Shown: positions 1-13,024 of the stretch, piece after piece | How positions within the stretch are numbered: the stretch's first letter is position 1 | How the letters are laid out: each line of letters starts with the position of its first letter | Made by a program: the position numbers and the translations under genes | The notes under the pieces: model-generated | Seen by the model: the letters and a program-made list of their open reading frames with translations, nothing else | What the model was told of the DNA's origin: nothing | The model's database searches: none | Assembly: GCF_004664715.2 (NCBI RefSeq) | Contig: NC_051072.1 | Span: 34,907,142 to 34,971,141 of the forward strand | Reading direction: 5' to 3' | Origin: Peromyscus leucopus | Taxonomy: Eukaryota; Chordata; Mammalia; Rodentia; Cricetidae | DNA length: 64,000 nt

Positions 1-91
1 TCAAATCTGCATCTCTAGGTGCCCCACCAGGGGCTGGCACAGAGCAGACAGTCAATATTTATTAACCATAATTAATAAATGAATATTATGT
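1..91 (+). repeat. L2/MIR-type 3' end relic
   Basis: The stretch with GGGCTGGCACAGAGCAG followed by a TCAATATTTATTAA tail resembles the 3' end shared by ancient L2 and MIR elements (a 'tgcctggcacatag..caataaat' pattern). It is short and diverged, and it is cut by the window edge. Confidence 0.4.
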
Positions 92-853
92 TGATTTGTT
101 CCTCATAGGATTGAGTATAAACAGTCTCTGGCTTTTGTATATTCTAAAAATAACTCTTGTCAGTTCCCTCTATCCCTTCTACATTTATTTGAATTCTGCT
201 TCTTTCCAAAGCAGAGCAGTTCACCTCATTCCTTCTCAAAGTAAGCTGTCCCTTTGTCCTTGGAAACTGTCACGATGAAGGGGAACTACTGACAAGCTCT
301 CTCCACTCCAGACAGCTCCAGACAAGCATTCCCTAGAGCTGAAGCTGGATGAATGAATCACCAAATCATATCAAAGGGGATCACACTTCCTCTTTTACAC
401 AATTACTATACATTAAAATAAGATTAGTCACTAAAGCACATGTACCACTAAAGAGATTTCATCACACTGGATCCTACCATTAAGTAGTAATTGCCAACTT
501 TCGTCTTTGATGCTGCGGAATATTCATCTCAAGAGGCAAGTAGGACCCTCAAAATGAAATTAATTTTAATTAGCTTAAATGTAAGTGTGTCTGTGTTATA
601 GAGCACTTGGGGACAGAGGATAATGCGAACAGAGTGTCACAGTGTAAAACAAACAGGAATCAGAGAGCACTAGCAAACAGAAGATAAATGAGTATGAAAC
701 TGCTTGAGGTCCAGACCTTCACTTCCAAATACAGTTTCCCATGAAGAACACTCTCGAAAGAAAAGAGAGAGGCAGTGGGATTCAAACGGTGCTAAACCAC
801 CACCTAAGCTTTATTTAGACTGAATCAGCTAAAGAATATGTTTGCCTATGATG
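92..853. other. Intronic sequence, nothing recognised
   Basis: AT-rich sequence with only short ORFs lacking any recognisable motif. I see no repeat that I can name and no splice-flanked ORF. Confidence 0.5.
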
Positions 854-878
854 CAAACAAACAAACAAACAAACAAAA
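854..878 (+). repeat. (AAAC)n simple repeat
   Basis: About six tandem AAAC units lead into an A-rich run. It may be the tail of a decayed retroposon, but no SINE body is recognisable beside it. Confidence 0.8.
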
Positions 879-2013
879 AACAACAACTGTAGGAGAAGAA
901 ATATTTATTAGGGATCCAGTACAGTCCTGCAATGCTGAATTTTCTTAAAGCTGCAATATTAGGCAGGGGCCTGTTTTCAGGCCCTTCCTTCTTCTTCTAG
1001 ATGAGTGAAAACAGTGGTAAGGGAGGGATGAAAATATCTGTTAATCTGCCTGACATAGGACATGTCCATTTAAAAAATAGTTTGCTTTAAACAATACAAA
1101 TCATGGCCTTACTATTGGTTTCAATACTTCTTCTTTACACCAATGGCTGACCATAAAATGAAGTAATAGGGGGAAAACACACACATATAATTCACCCTAC
1201 TCCTATTCTTTGGTTGTGGGTGGTGCTAAGATTTCATCTCTTCCTTACTTAGGAAAATTAGGGTCAAGAGCCAGATTTCAGTACAGATTTCAAGACCCAA
1301 CTCTAAGGATGGTGTCCTTGCTAATAATCAATGTTTAAGAAAACATTTTAAACAAAATTAGACAGCATTAAGACAATAACTCATATTCTTAAAATTTTCA
1401 TAAACTCAAGGACTACTTTTATACCTGCCATAATGGTGCCACAGGCACACAAAGGTGATTTTTTATAGCCAAAGTCTATCAGGAAGGACGCCCAACCATC
1501 CCAACACTAATGACCCGTGAGGTACAGAAACTTGGCAGGGTGAGGGACAAGGCTTAATGTCCTTAAGACAGTGTCTGGAGGCTGGGCTCCTGGAAGTGAT
1601 TGACAACTTTCTGTCATCTCCTCCCACTGAGCACAGGCAGACCTAAGGCATTTCTTCTAACAAAGAAAACATGACAGAGAGAGAGAGATGGGATGTCATC
1701 TCCATCTTGGGTTACGAAAGCCCATAACGTCCACTTCCATCTTGCTATTCATTCCCTGCCTTCTTGCTGTAGAAGCTCCCATGAAGCACACTGCTTTGAA
1801 AGCTTCCATCTAAAAACCTCCCGAGGACTGAGATTTCCCAACAGTGGGAGAACTCGGGAAGTGATCCCTTCGTGGATGACTGGCATCCCCCTGTTTGAAC
1901 ACCACATTCCACTTATGCATTCACTTGCTGACTGACATGGAAGCTCTTTAAATAAAGCTGCTATGCAAAAAACGATACAAACGCCATCATGAAAGCTTCT
2001 GTTAGAACATTTT
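879..2013. other. Intronic sequence, nothing recognised
   Basis: No gene and no repeat that I can name. The part near 1690-1975 is less AT-rich, has an 80-codon ORF without recognisable motifs, and ends at an AATAAA. It could be a very old retroelement end, but I cannot assign it. Confidence 0.45.
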
Positions 2014-2043
2014 ATTCATTCATTCATTCATTCATTCATTCAT
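2014..2043 (+). repeat. (ATTC)n tetranucleotide microsatellite
   Basis: About seven tandem TTCA/ATTC units directly abut the A-tail side of the minus-strand B1 that follows. It probably grew from that tail. Confidence 0.85.
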
Positions 2044-2059
2044 GTATTGCTTATTTCTC

Positions 2060-2164
2060 GGGAGACAGGGTCTCACACTAGAGCCCAAGGCTAACCTCGA
2101 ACTCACAGTGATCTGCTGTCTCCGTCTTCCAAGTGCTGGGACTTGGTGTGAGCCACCATGCCTG
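2060..2164 (-). mobile_element. B1 SINE (7SL-derived), minus strand
   Basis: The plus strand reads GAGACAGGGTCTCACAC at the start and CCAAGTGCTGGGACT near the end. This is the reverse complement of a B1: the B-box side lies at high coordinates and the tail at low ones. Slightly truncated and diverged. Confidence 0.9.
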
Positions 2165-2704
2165 TTTGAAGTCCCATTTTCAGGTTTTTAAATTGCTGCC
2201 TAAGAGTGAAATTACCGGTAGTAATCACAGTCCCTCTAGGTTTAACTTATTGAGGAAAGTCTCTAACTTCAGGGTAAACCTTTATACAACAATAGATAGT
2301 GAATGCAAATGCACTTTCAGCTAGGGAGCTGCTTCCCCAGGGGACTGATGAACCCCAGGAGCCAGTCTTGGTAACAGCAGCAGTCTTCTCGGCAGCCCAT
2401 TCTTTCCCAGCTATCTTTAGTCACTGATGCTTCGCTCAAAAGTGACACCTGAAAATGAAATGCTATGAGGACCTTCCAGGGGCCACCTGTGCTGCGCTCT
2501 CCTCCAGAGGTGAGAAAATGAAAGGGGTGGTCTCTGTCCTCGGTACACGCAGCTCTCCCATGAGAATGACCTGTGCTGACATGCTCCACCGCTGTTCATC
2601 AGCTCTCTGCTCTCTGTCCACCTCCACCTTGTCAGTGGCTTTATTCACTCTGTTTCAGCTACATCTACTATCGTTACAACCTGTGTAAAAGTTCTACTGT
2701 CACA
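2165..2704. other. Intronic sequence, nothing recognised
   Basis: Several overlapping ORFs of 60-90 codons exist on both strands around 2320-2690. None has a recognisable domain, and none is flanked by convincing splice sites that would place it in ARL15. I treat them as chance ORFs. Confidence 0.45.
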
Positions 2705-2858
2705 TCAGGGCATGATGGTGGTGTACACCTTTAACCCCAGTTAAACCCTCTGCCTCTGGGAGCCAGAGGCAGGTAGACTGAAGGATGGAAGCCAGCCTGG
2801 TCTACACAGTGAGTTCTAGGACAGCCAGAGCACATAATGAGACCTTGTGTCAAGAAAC
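2705..2858 (+). mobile_element. B1 SINE, plus strand
   Basis: GGGCATGATGGTGGTGTACA opens the element. It continues through AGCCAGAGGCAGGTAGA and CCAGCCTGGTCTACACAG. It ends with GAGACCTTGTGTCAAGAAA and an A-rich tail. Confidence 0.92.
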
Positions 2859-2905
2859 CAATAAATAAAAAAGTAAATTAAGTAGGTAAATAAATAAATA
2901 ATGTT
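2859..2905 (+). repeat. A-rich (TAAA)n tail repeat
   Basis: Degenerate AATAAATAAAT units follow the preceding B1. This is most simply its expanded and mutated poly(A) tail. Confidence 0.8.
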
Positions 2906-3688
2906 CTATTGTCTATACTATGTCCCCTTCTAGATGCGCTCCAGGTATTCTAAATTCAACTCGTCCCCAATGAACTCATTCTTGTCATACATTTATTTCC
3001 CTTCCCCCGCCAGAGGCTCCTAAATTCCCAGGCTGGGGACCAACGGCAGAAATTCAAGTGTGAATCTTCAAAGTCATTCATAATCTCCTAACCCTGCTTC
3101 CAAAGGCCTGTCAGTCACTGTTGACTCAACCTGCCCTTCCTTTCTTCACTCTGGACACTCCAAAACTCCTCTGACTGCCCCCTGCTTCACTTATGACTTA
3201 CCTAGAAATCCCCAGGGAACACTTCAAATCTGAACCCGAATATTATTTTCCTCCAGGGACTTCTTTCTCTTTCAATAAACCTGCTTCATCTGTGTATTGT
3301 TATCCGAGAGGAAAGTGTATATCCCTTCAACTGACAGAACTAGACATATCAGGGTGCATATAGTTTTACAGAGCCAGCTCTTTATGGTAACTGCCTGATA
3401 CTGACAATTTTCTGCACATTTGCTTTAGGATTAGTTCTGGATATGTTGGGCACCTTTGGTGACCAGCACATCATCTTCACTACATTCATGTGTGCTGAAA
3501 TAAAATGATATGACTTATGCCATTTTCTACTATACCAACTAACAGATGTTTATCACATAAAACACTGGGAGTGAGGAGCCCAGTGGCAAACCAATTAGTC
3601 ATGGCCCCTACCTGATCCGTTAGCTCACAGGTTAGCAAGTTACCAAGTTTATAATCTCTTTATGCCTCTATCTATCTCATTTTGACAT
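2906..3688. other. Intronic sequence, nothing recognised
   Basis: No gene-like ORF and no repeat that I can name with confidence. Confidence 0.45.
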
Positions 3689-4036
3689 TGCGGTACTTCG
3701 GAGTAACACTAGAGTGGCGGACCAGCCCCTACATTTATTTACACCAGGGTCTCTTGAGGAATGAGGAATAAGACACTTAGTTAGAAATAAAGAGGGGAGA
3801 GAAAGAGAAATGAAAAACAGACTTGGGAGAGCCTGGATCCTTATCCACCAGCACTGAACTTTCTTCCAAAGGTCTATTTATAACAATGCCAAGGGGTGGA
3901 ACAAAAGCCCTCCCCCTTGCTAGTTATAGTCAAATGCAGACCCTTACAAATACCTGGTACCCAGGCCCGGGTTCCAATCAACCTCTTATGCAGTCCTGCT
4001 GGGTACAGCCACTAGGAAACCTAGTGGGCGCCAACA
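3689..4036 (-). mobile_element. Solo ERVK/IAP-like LTR, minus strand
   Basis: Read on the minus strand, this about 348-bp block begins TGTTGGCGCCC and ends in CA. A TATAAATAG box lies near 3870-3880 and an AATAAA signal near 3740. The TG..CA ends and the order of promoter then poly(A) signal fit an LTR. The GGCGCC-rich start recalls rodent IAP-type LTRs. No retroviral coding sequence flanks it, so it looks like a solo LTR. I see no clean flanking target-site duplication. Family assignment is from memory. Confidence 0.6.
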
Positions 4037-4130
4037 CATCAGAATGTCCCCTAAAAACCCGTTTACTTTTCTGACTCTTGCACTATTACTAACATGGAGA
4101 AGAAGTGACATTTTAAATATAAACAGTCAC

Positions 4131-4151
4131 GGGGGGTGGGGTGGGGTGGGG
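4131..4151 (+). other. G-quadruplex motif (G6-T-G4-T-G4-T-G4)
   Basis: Four G runs of at least four bases are separated by single T loops, which is close to the ideal for a parallel G-quadruplex. The G-rich strand is the plus strand. ARL15 RNA would therefore be C-rich here and the G4 would form on the non-template DNA strand's complement. Confidence 0.8.
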
Positions 4152-6570
<2,419 letters not shown>

Positions 6571-6816
6571 ATGACCAGAGACGGTTCTGTGGTGTGTACT
6601 GCTCTTCTGGAGGACCAGAAGACTGGAGGTTGCTTGGTACCCAGCACCCAAGTCAGAATTGGTTGCAAACACCCACAACTGCAGCTCCAGAGCGACTCAA
6701 TGCCTCTGGCTTCTACTTCTGGGGACACTTGCATACATGTGCACACACCCATACAAAGACACAGACACATAAACACAAAATTAAAACATAATAAAATAAA
6801 TCTTTTTTTTTTTTAA
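6571..6816 (+). mobile_element. B2/B3-family SINE, plus strand
   Basis: A diverged tRNA-derived head (ACTGCTCTTCTGGAGGACCA) is followed by GTACCCAGCACCCAAGTC. The B2-type 3' part has CTTCTGGGGACACTTGC, a CA-rich stretch, AATAAA and a terminal T/A-rich tail. The first bases are decayed. Confidence 0.8.
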
Positions 6817-7275
6817 AAAAACCACTGCCAGTATAAACTATCACATGAGGTATAAAAAAAATCTCAGTTCTTCCTGCAAACTTACCAAAAACCTTGACAT
6901 ATTATCAATGAAAATTTCAAGAAAAATTTTGAAGTGAAATTTCACCTAAAATAACTGGTAAAGTAGCCATATATTGAAGAGCAAAATGATGAGATAAGAA
7001 CAATTACCAATGGACTGCAAACATTAAAAATTTAAATTTTAAAAAATAAAAAAATTAAATTATTTGGTACCATTTTACTTATCCAGTTGTCTAAAAATGT
7101 AAATGATTTAAAACAATAGGAAACATGTAATAACAAAGATAATAGAGTATATTCTTAATAGAAATATTAATCTATATAACAGCAGAAACAAACTATACTT
7201 CCAATATGAATGTAAACTAATCTTTAAAGTAGTTTTGTATTATGTAACAGAGCCTTAAAATATTCTGATCTACAG
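6817..7275. other. Very AT-rich intronic sequence
   Basis: Dominated by A/T runs. No ORF or repeat family recognised. Confidence 0.5.
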
Positions 7276-7492
7276 GAGCTGGAGAGATGACTCAGTAGTG
7301 TACCTGCTGTTCTTAGAGGACCCAGGTCAGTTACCAGCACCCACATGGTGGCTCATACCAGCCTATATTCCAATTTGAACAGATCTGACCTCTTCCTCTG
7401 GTATTCACAGGCAAAAGGCATTCATGTGCTGCACATATATACATGCGGGCAAATACTTAAACACGTAAAATAAAAATACACCTTTAAATAAA
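7276..7492 (+). mobile_element. B2/B3-family SINE, plus strand
   Basis: GGAGCTGGAGAGATGACTCA is a classic B2 start. CAGCACCCACATGGTGGCTC and CCTCTTCCTCTGGTATTC follow. It ends in an ATAAAAATA-rich tail with AATAAA. Confidence 0.9.
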
Positions 7493-7532
7493 TATTTTGA
7501 TCCTAAAGTTTTGTTTTTAATATTATCTAAGG

Positions 7533-7740
7533 TAGTGGTTCTCAACCTTCCTAATGCTATGACTCTTTAATACAGCTCCTCATGTTGTGGTGACCTTCAA
7601 ACATAAAATTATTTCCACTGCTACTTCATAAATGTAATTTTGCTGTTATGAATCATAATATAAATGTCTGATATGCGACCCTTGTAAAAGGGCCATTAGA
7701 TTCCCCCAAAGGGTCATGACCCACAGGTTGAGAACCACTG
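7533..7740 (+). mobile_element. URR1-type nonautonomous hAT DNA transposon
   Basis: Terminal inverted repeats are visible: TAGTGGTTCTCAACCT at the left and AGGTTGAGAACCACTG at the right. Inside is the typical CCTCATGTTGTGGTGACC. Flanking 8-mers ATCTAAGG (7525-7532) and CTCTAAAG (7741-7748) match at 6 of 8 positions. They look like a decayed hAT target-site duplication centred on TCTA. The element appears complete. Orientation is given relative to the second copy at 58651. Confidence 0.88.
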
Positions 7741-7839
7741 CTCTAAAGCACTATTTTAAAATTCACTAAATATTTATGCTTTGTGAGGAAAGTCTGATTG
7801 ATACATAGACAGCATTATACCATATACCCAAGTATAAAG

Positions 7840-8160
7840 GGCAACATATACATCTATACTGGAGATCTGAGACATCCCTGACCTGAAATCCAGAGTTAAG
7901 TTATTCTCACATTACTCATTAGAAATTATCGAGCCAACTAAAGAGTCAACATTCTCCCCAAGTGATGGCCCCATACTTATGAAGACAGCACTTCGATTTG
8001 GTGGGCTATTTTAAAACAAAATAAAACTAAGAGGACATGAAAGAGGGAGGAGAAGTGTTGGGGACAGAGTTGGAGAGGTGGATTGAACGTGGACAATGAA
8101 GAAACATCATATATACATGTATGAAAGTGTCAATGAATAAGAAATATTCTAAAAAATTCC
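7840..8160 (+). mobile_element. Rodent L1 (Lx-type) 3' UTR end, plus strand
   Basis: GAAGACAGCACTTCGATTTG, then AGGACATGAAAGAGGGAGGA and TACATGTATGAAAGTGTC, resemble the 3' UTR and tail of older rodent L1 families. No ORF2 remains, so this is a 5'-truncated copy. The left end is approximate. Confidence 0.65.
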
Positions 8161-8215
8161 CTACAGCTTAAATGAATTAAGAGTAAGGATGCATATACTA
8201 AGAAGTTGATGTGAT

Positions 8216-8578
8216 GGTTAATACTGACTGTCAATTGGCAGGGTCTCCCATCACCTAGAAGACAAATCTCTGAGCATGTCTGTGAAGAAATTTCTGGATA
8301 GAGTTAACTGTGGGCTGTACCGTTCTATGGGCCGGGATCCTGGAAATGCACAGAACTAAACAGCGGACAGATTATGACAACTGCAGTGTCCTGCCCTCCC
8401 CACCCACGCCTGGCTTTCTGACTGGGGATCCTATGATCAGCTGCCTCTAGCTCTTCCCACTAGGACTTCAATGCCATGATGGACTGTACCCTTGAACCCT
8501 GAGCCAAAAATAAGATCTTCCTTCCTTAAGTTACACTTGTCAAGCATTTTGGTGCAGAAATGAGAACAATTACTAACC
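8216..8578 (+). mobile_element. MaLR-type LTR (first LTR type)
   Basis: It starts TGTGATGGTTAATACTGACT, a hallmark of MLT1/ORR1-type MaLR LTRs. It then has GATGGACTGTACCCTTGAAC, a decayed AATAAA region and ACTAACCTG at the end. It abuts the tail of a different LTR type at about 8579, so two elements are juxtaposed. The subfamily is uncertain. Confidence 0.7.
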
Positions 8579-8670
8579 TGGAAATATAAGCTGAAAAAAA
8601 ACCACCTTCGTCCCCAAGTTGCTTTAGTCATGGTGTCTCATCCCAGCACGAGTCACCCTAACTGGGACAA
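8579..8670 (+). mobile_element. 3' remnant of the 5' LTR of the MaLR element at 8671-10205
   Basis: AATATAAGCTGAAAAAAAAC and CCCCAAGTTGCTTTAGTCAT match, with divergence, the end of the LTR at 9798-10205 (AAGTTGCTTTGGTCATGAT). This is the last part of a 5' LTR truncated by, or joined to, the LTR at 8216-8578. Confidence 0.6.
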
Positions 8671-9797
8671 AAGTTGGTACCAGGAGAGTGGGGTTTCCTG
8701 TGACAGACGTGACCATGTTGTTTTTTGGAGGAATGTGAAAGGACTTTGGAACTTGGGGCTAAAAAACCCATTGAATGTTGAGGGCTCCTGGAGTTATTCT
8801 GCAGGAGCCTGGAAGATAAGAATGGTAAGGGCAGGAGGCTGGCTTGTGAAGTTTCAGAGGGAAGCAAAGACTCTGCTGGGTCGTTTGTGTGAAGAATCTG
8901 TGGTGTCTGGTCAGCTGGAGTGGTAGAAACGGCTGTGATTAACAAGAGGCCGGAATTACTAAAATGAAACCTTTTCTTTGCTGGGACAATGGATGCTGTC
9001 AGCAGGAGGTAAAGAATAAGCTGTGATTGAGAAGAGGCCAGCATCACTGAGGGGAAGTCTTCTGGAAAGTGTTTCCTCGTGTCAGCACTGTGTTCCAGAA
9101 GTGGCCAAGGCTGTACCTTGGGCTAGCAGCCCAACTTGGTAGTGAAAGAGTCACCCAGGTGGTACTGGTTTTGCTGGCATGTGGGGTCGTGCATAGCAGC
9201 TGAGGCTTGGCACTGTGTGGTGGACTACAGTCCTTTTATAGCAGCTAGCTACTAGTAGAAGGGGAGCCTCGTTCCAAGACGGGGCACCAGCAGTTTGGGA
9301 GATGCCAATGCCACGGGATGACCACCAAGAGCAGCCCCTGGTAGCGAGGAGCCAACTTGAGCTTAGAAGATAAACTGTGTGTGCTGCAGAGGGCAGAGCT
9401 GGAGAAGTGTCTCAAGCCCTTTGGGAGAGCCCGGAAGACTGTGAGTGAAGCCCAGACAACTGGACATTGAGTTATTTACATTTTTAGAGTTTGGTTTTTG
9501 CTTTATTCAGATTGTGACTGTGTCCTGGCTCTTCCTTCTTGAAGTAAGAAAAGTATTTAATTCATTTTTGATTTTACAGGAGCCTACAGTCGGGAGACTT
9601 TGAATTTTAAAAGAATTTGGATTTTAATGATACTGAGTTCACAGGTGTTTAAGGTTTTGAAGACTGGGGGACTTTCAAAATTTGGAATATTTATATCATT
9701 GATATTAATGTGTAATCTTAGGAAGAACAAAAAAGAAAAAGGTTATGGCTTAACAATGATGTCTTTGTGTGTCAAAATGACAAAGGATCAATCGTGC
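8671..9797 (+). mobile_element. MaLR internal sequence with primer-binding site
   Basis: Just after the LTR remnant, 8675-8693 reads TGGTACCAGGAGAGTGGGG. Apart from an extra AG it is complementary to the 3' end of tRNA-Leu(UAA), as expected of an ERVL/MaLR primer-binding site. The following MaLR-like internal sequence has GGAATGTGAAAGGACTTTGG and GTTTCAGAGGGAAGCAAAGA. It ends at a purine-rich AAAAAAGAAAAAGG near 9729-9742. There are no gag, pol or env ORFs, as usual for MaLR. The short ORFs here are chance. Confidence 0.65.
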
Positions 9798-10205
9798 TGG
9801 CTAGATTTATGTCAACTTGACACAGCTAGAGTTATTTGAGAGGAGGGCATCTCAATTTAGAAAATACCTCTGTAATATCCAGCTAAAAGATACATTCCGA
9901 ATTTGTGATTGATGGGGGAGGGCCCAGCCCATGGTGGGTCAAACAGCCATCCCTGAGCTGGTGGTCCCAGATTCTATTAGAAAGCAGGCTGAGCAAGCCA
10001 TGAGACATAAGCTAATAAGCAGTACTTTTCCACAGCTTTTGCATCAGCTCCTGCCTCCAGGGTTCTGTCCTGACTTCTCTTGGTGATGGGCTGTTGCCTG
10101 GAAGTGTAAGCTGGGAGAAAACAAAACAAAACAAAACAAAACAAAACAAAAACCCTTCCTCTCCAAGTTGCTTTGGTCATGATATTTCAATATAGCAGTT
10201 AGGAC
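9798..10205 (+). mobile_element. MaLR-type 3' LTR (second LTR type)
   Basis: It begins TGCTGGCTAGATTTATGTCA and ACTTGACACAGCTAGAGTTA. It continues with GATTGATGGGGGAGGGCCCA and AAGCAGGCTGAGCAAGCCAT. An (AAAAC)n expansion lies at 10120-10151 and CCAAGTTGCTTTGGTCATG near the end. A related LTR sits in reverse orientation at 12563-12960. Confidence 0.75.
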
Positions 10206-10594
10206 AATCTACGACAATAATCAATAAAGAGGCAGGCAGGTCATCAGTACAGCCCCCCCAAAGGAGAGAGTTGCAGCTGGAAGCTTCTACCTATACAAGT
10301 GTGGGTGATGGTCGAAGTGTGACTTGTCCAGCCTTGGTGGCAAACACAATGATAGTGACAGTCACACGATCAGAGCCAGGTGCTATTAGACATGATATTG
10401 TGAAACCCTCAGGGCTGGTAAGTGCATTTCTTACTCATTTGATGTTTTCATAGCAAGGAAGGATTGAAGACCATGATGAGTCTGTCGAATTTGATTGGGA
10501 CTCATCAAGAACAAGAGGTTCATGTGTTGTCCTAGAGACCAAGCACCCAAAATGGTCACCTACCCTAACTTTCATGAAGGTTTTCAATACCATG

Positions 10595-10597
<3 letters not shown>
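10206..10597. other. Intronic sequence, nothing recognised
   Basis: A C8 run near 10252 and a 60-codon ORF without motifs. No nameable repeat. Confidence 0.45.

Positions 10598-10671
<74 letters not shown>
10598..10671 (+). repeat. (GA)n microsatellite
   Basis: About 37 perfect GA units. The minus-strand Leu-Ser ORFs are translations of it. Confidence 0.97.
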
Positions 10672-10673
<2 letters not shown>

Positions 10674-11379
10674 AACGCATTACTAGTCATCCAAATGAGA
10701 AAGATAATTAATGCAGGATGAAAGGGAAGAGTGAAAGCCTCACATGGATTTACACTTGCAAAAAAAATTAAGATTAGATGAAGGGGGGAAAGCAGAAAGG
10801 ACATTAAAAAAAGAATAATTTTCAATTTGGAAGAAGTTAAGAGGAATCTGGAGTTTGAAGATAGAGTGTAACTCAAGTCTTCAGATCTAGACAGATTACA
10901 TACTGAGATAGCAAAACTTGGTGTCACCACAAAACCTCTCTGAGCAATATTGTAAAACCATTGAGAATGGGACTGTTACCAGAAGATTGATGGTAGGCAA
11001 AACTACCCTGGCCTTAAAAATTCAGATTATGATGAACAACCACAGGTTCTCCAAAAATCAGTCTCAATAATCCTCAATTCCTTCTGGAGTGACCTGCGGG
11101 TTTCTGGATCCATTTGGAAAGTACAATGGTATAAGATCATTTCAGGAGAACATTTGACAAGCCTTCTGTTGTGTCTTTGGCTAAGAATGAAACAGGAGGG
11201 AGAGAAAAGGTAAACTGAAAGGCAGCAGTTGGGTCCCTAACATCTGCCGTGACTGGAAATGCATGGATCTATGCCAACACAGAATGAGCTACCTTTTCTA
11301 TGATTTTCAACCAACCTTAGGTCTCAGGGCACTTTACACACAACTCTATTATAGCAATTATCACACCACATAATAGTTA
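10672..11379. other. Intronic sequence, nothing recognised
   Basis: A-rich, with no gene or nameable repeat. Confidence 0.45.
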
Positions 11380-11500
11380 GGTAATTGCATGTCTATTATT
11401 CCCCATGGCCTGTGAGCTCCCTAAAGGAATGATTCCATTACAGTCATCTCGTTATCTCTAGCAGGGAGCTCAAGAATAGCAGCATACAGCAACACTTTCA
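11380..11500 (+). repeat. L2 3' end relic
   Basis: CATGGCCTGTGAGCTCCCTA followed by CTCTAGCAGGGAGCTCAAGA resembles the L2 3' UTR pattern 'gactgtgagctccttgaggg..'. Diverged. Confidence 0.4.
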
Positions 11501-12112
11501 TACATTTATATGTTTTAATTGAACAAAAACTTCAAAAGCATCACATTAATATTTAGAGATGGTCCAAAGCTGAAAAAAAAAACTACTAATACTACAGGTA
11601 ATAAAATTGAAAGCTTGTCAAAAAAAAAATGACATGCTGGAACAATAAGCCAGTGCTTACACAATGAAAGTGAATAGAAATATAAGTAGTGTCTAGTATT
11701 TGAAATCAACTGAAGAACAGAAACAGGAAGGACCTGACTAATAGCAGCTGGTTGTTTTGAGGCATGCCCAATGTGAGCCCATGGGGTACCAGGTCATGGC
11801 CTGTTGGCCCTAAGAGAAACAGCACTGGAAGCTGAAGACTTCTACCAGACTACACATGACATCTCATTCTGAGCACTTCAAACAGACCCACGTTAAAACT
11901 GGTCCAGAGGGCAACCACAACAGAAAGAGACCAGAAGACCATGCCATGGGAAAAATAGTTAAAGAAATGCGAGGTGTTTGGATCTGAAAAAAAAGTCTTT
12001 CAGAATGGATAACAGCAAGATGGATATGTCTAAATGAGTGTCTAGGGACAATGTCTTTGTCAGCATGGTTCCACAGGCACAACTGTGTCCATTTTGTGCA
12101 TGTGCCGCACGT
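11501..12112. other. Intronic sequence, nothing recognised
   Basis: Short A runs only. The minus-strand ORFs that overlap the adjacent CA tract are repeat translations. Confidence 0.45.

Positions 12113-12162
<50 letters not shown>
12113..12162 (+). repeat. (CA)n microsatellite
   Basis: About 25 perfect CA units. Confidence 0.97.
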
Positions 12163-12165
<3 letters not shown>

Positions 12166-12562
12166 TTTCCAGGACAGTGACTTCCCTATCATGCCAGTCT
12201 TCAATTTGAGATAACAAAGCACCATGCCAGGGAATTTAAAACAGTATTTTTTCAATTTAACAGGTTTGAGTGACAGCTAATTTATCATATATTTTCAGAT
12301 TATTTTATGAGATTAAATCACTGGGAGGTAGACTGCTACAAGATAACTCAAATAACCACCAAGGCTCATCTCTGAAGAGGCCTGTCTATAAGCCACTTGT
12401 CTGACACAGATTTTGAGGATGGCTTGGAGAGACCACTGTGGCAAGCACACCTATCACCGACTCAGACTCTAGAGGGATCAGACATGACACACAGCAGCCA
12501 GACAGCAACCTGTAAGGCAGACCAGGACCATCGCTTATTATTGGATTAAATTGTACAAGTAT
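12163..12562. other. Intronic sequence, nothing recognised
   Basis: No gene or nameable repeat between the CA tract and the MaLR LTR. Confidence 0.45.
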
Positions 12563-12960
12563 TGTCTTAGTTGAGGCTTCTAATGCTGTGATAAAAAAAA
12601 GAAATCCCATGACAAAAAACAACTTGAGGAATAAGAGTGTATTTCATTCAGCTTACAGTTTATCATCTATCATCCATGGAAGTCAGGGCAGGAACTCAAG
12701 GCAGGAACCCAGAGGCAGAAACTGATGCACAGACTATGGATGAGTGTTGGCTTACTAGCTTGTTCTTCATGGCTTTCTCAGCCTACAGGACTACAACCCA
12801 GGAGTACCAAGACCCACAGCAAGCTGGCCCCTCCCACGTCAATCATCAATCAAAACGATGTGCCACAGGCTTGGTTATAGGTCAGTCCGGTGGGGTAATT
12901 TTCTCAACTGAGATTCCCTTTTCCAAAAGGATTCTAACTTGTATCACAGACATAAAAATA
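12563..12960 (-). mobile_element. MaLR-type LTR, minus strand
   Basis: The plus strand begins TGTCTTAGTTGAGGCTTCTA and ends near CTAACTTGTATCACAGACAT. This is the reverse complement of an LTR of the same general type as 9798-10205. No internal sequence flanks it, so it is probably a solo LTR. Confidence 0.7.
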
Positions 12961-12970
12961 CCCAGTACAA

Positions 12971-12971
12971 G

Positions 12972-13023
<52 letters not shown>
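12971..13023 (+). repeat. (GATA)n microsatellite
   Basis: About 13 tandem TAGA units, with one imperfection near 13024 (GATTAGATAGATA). Confidence 0.95.

Positions 13024-13024
<1 letters not shown>

Noticed and set aside
2317..2688. Cluster of overlapping ORFs as a small gene
   Set aside because: Open on both strands over the same bases, with no motif and no conserved start context.
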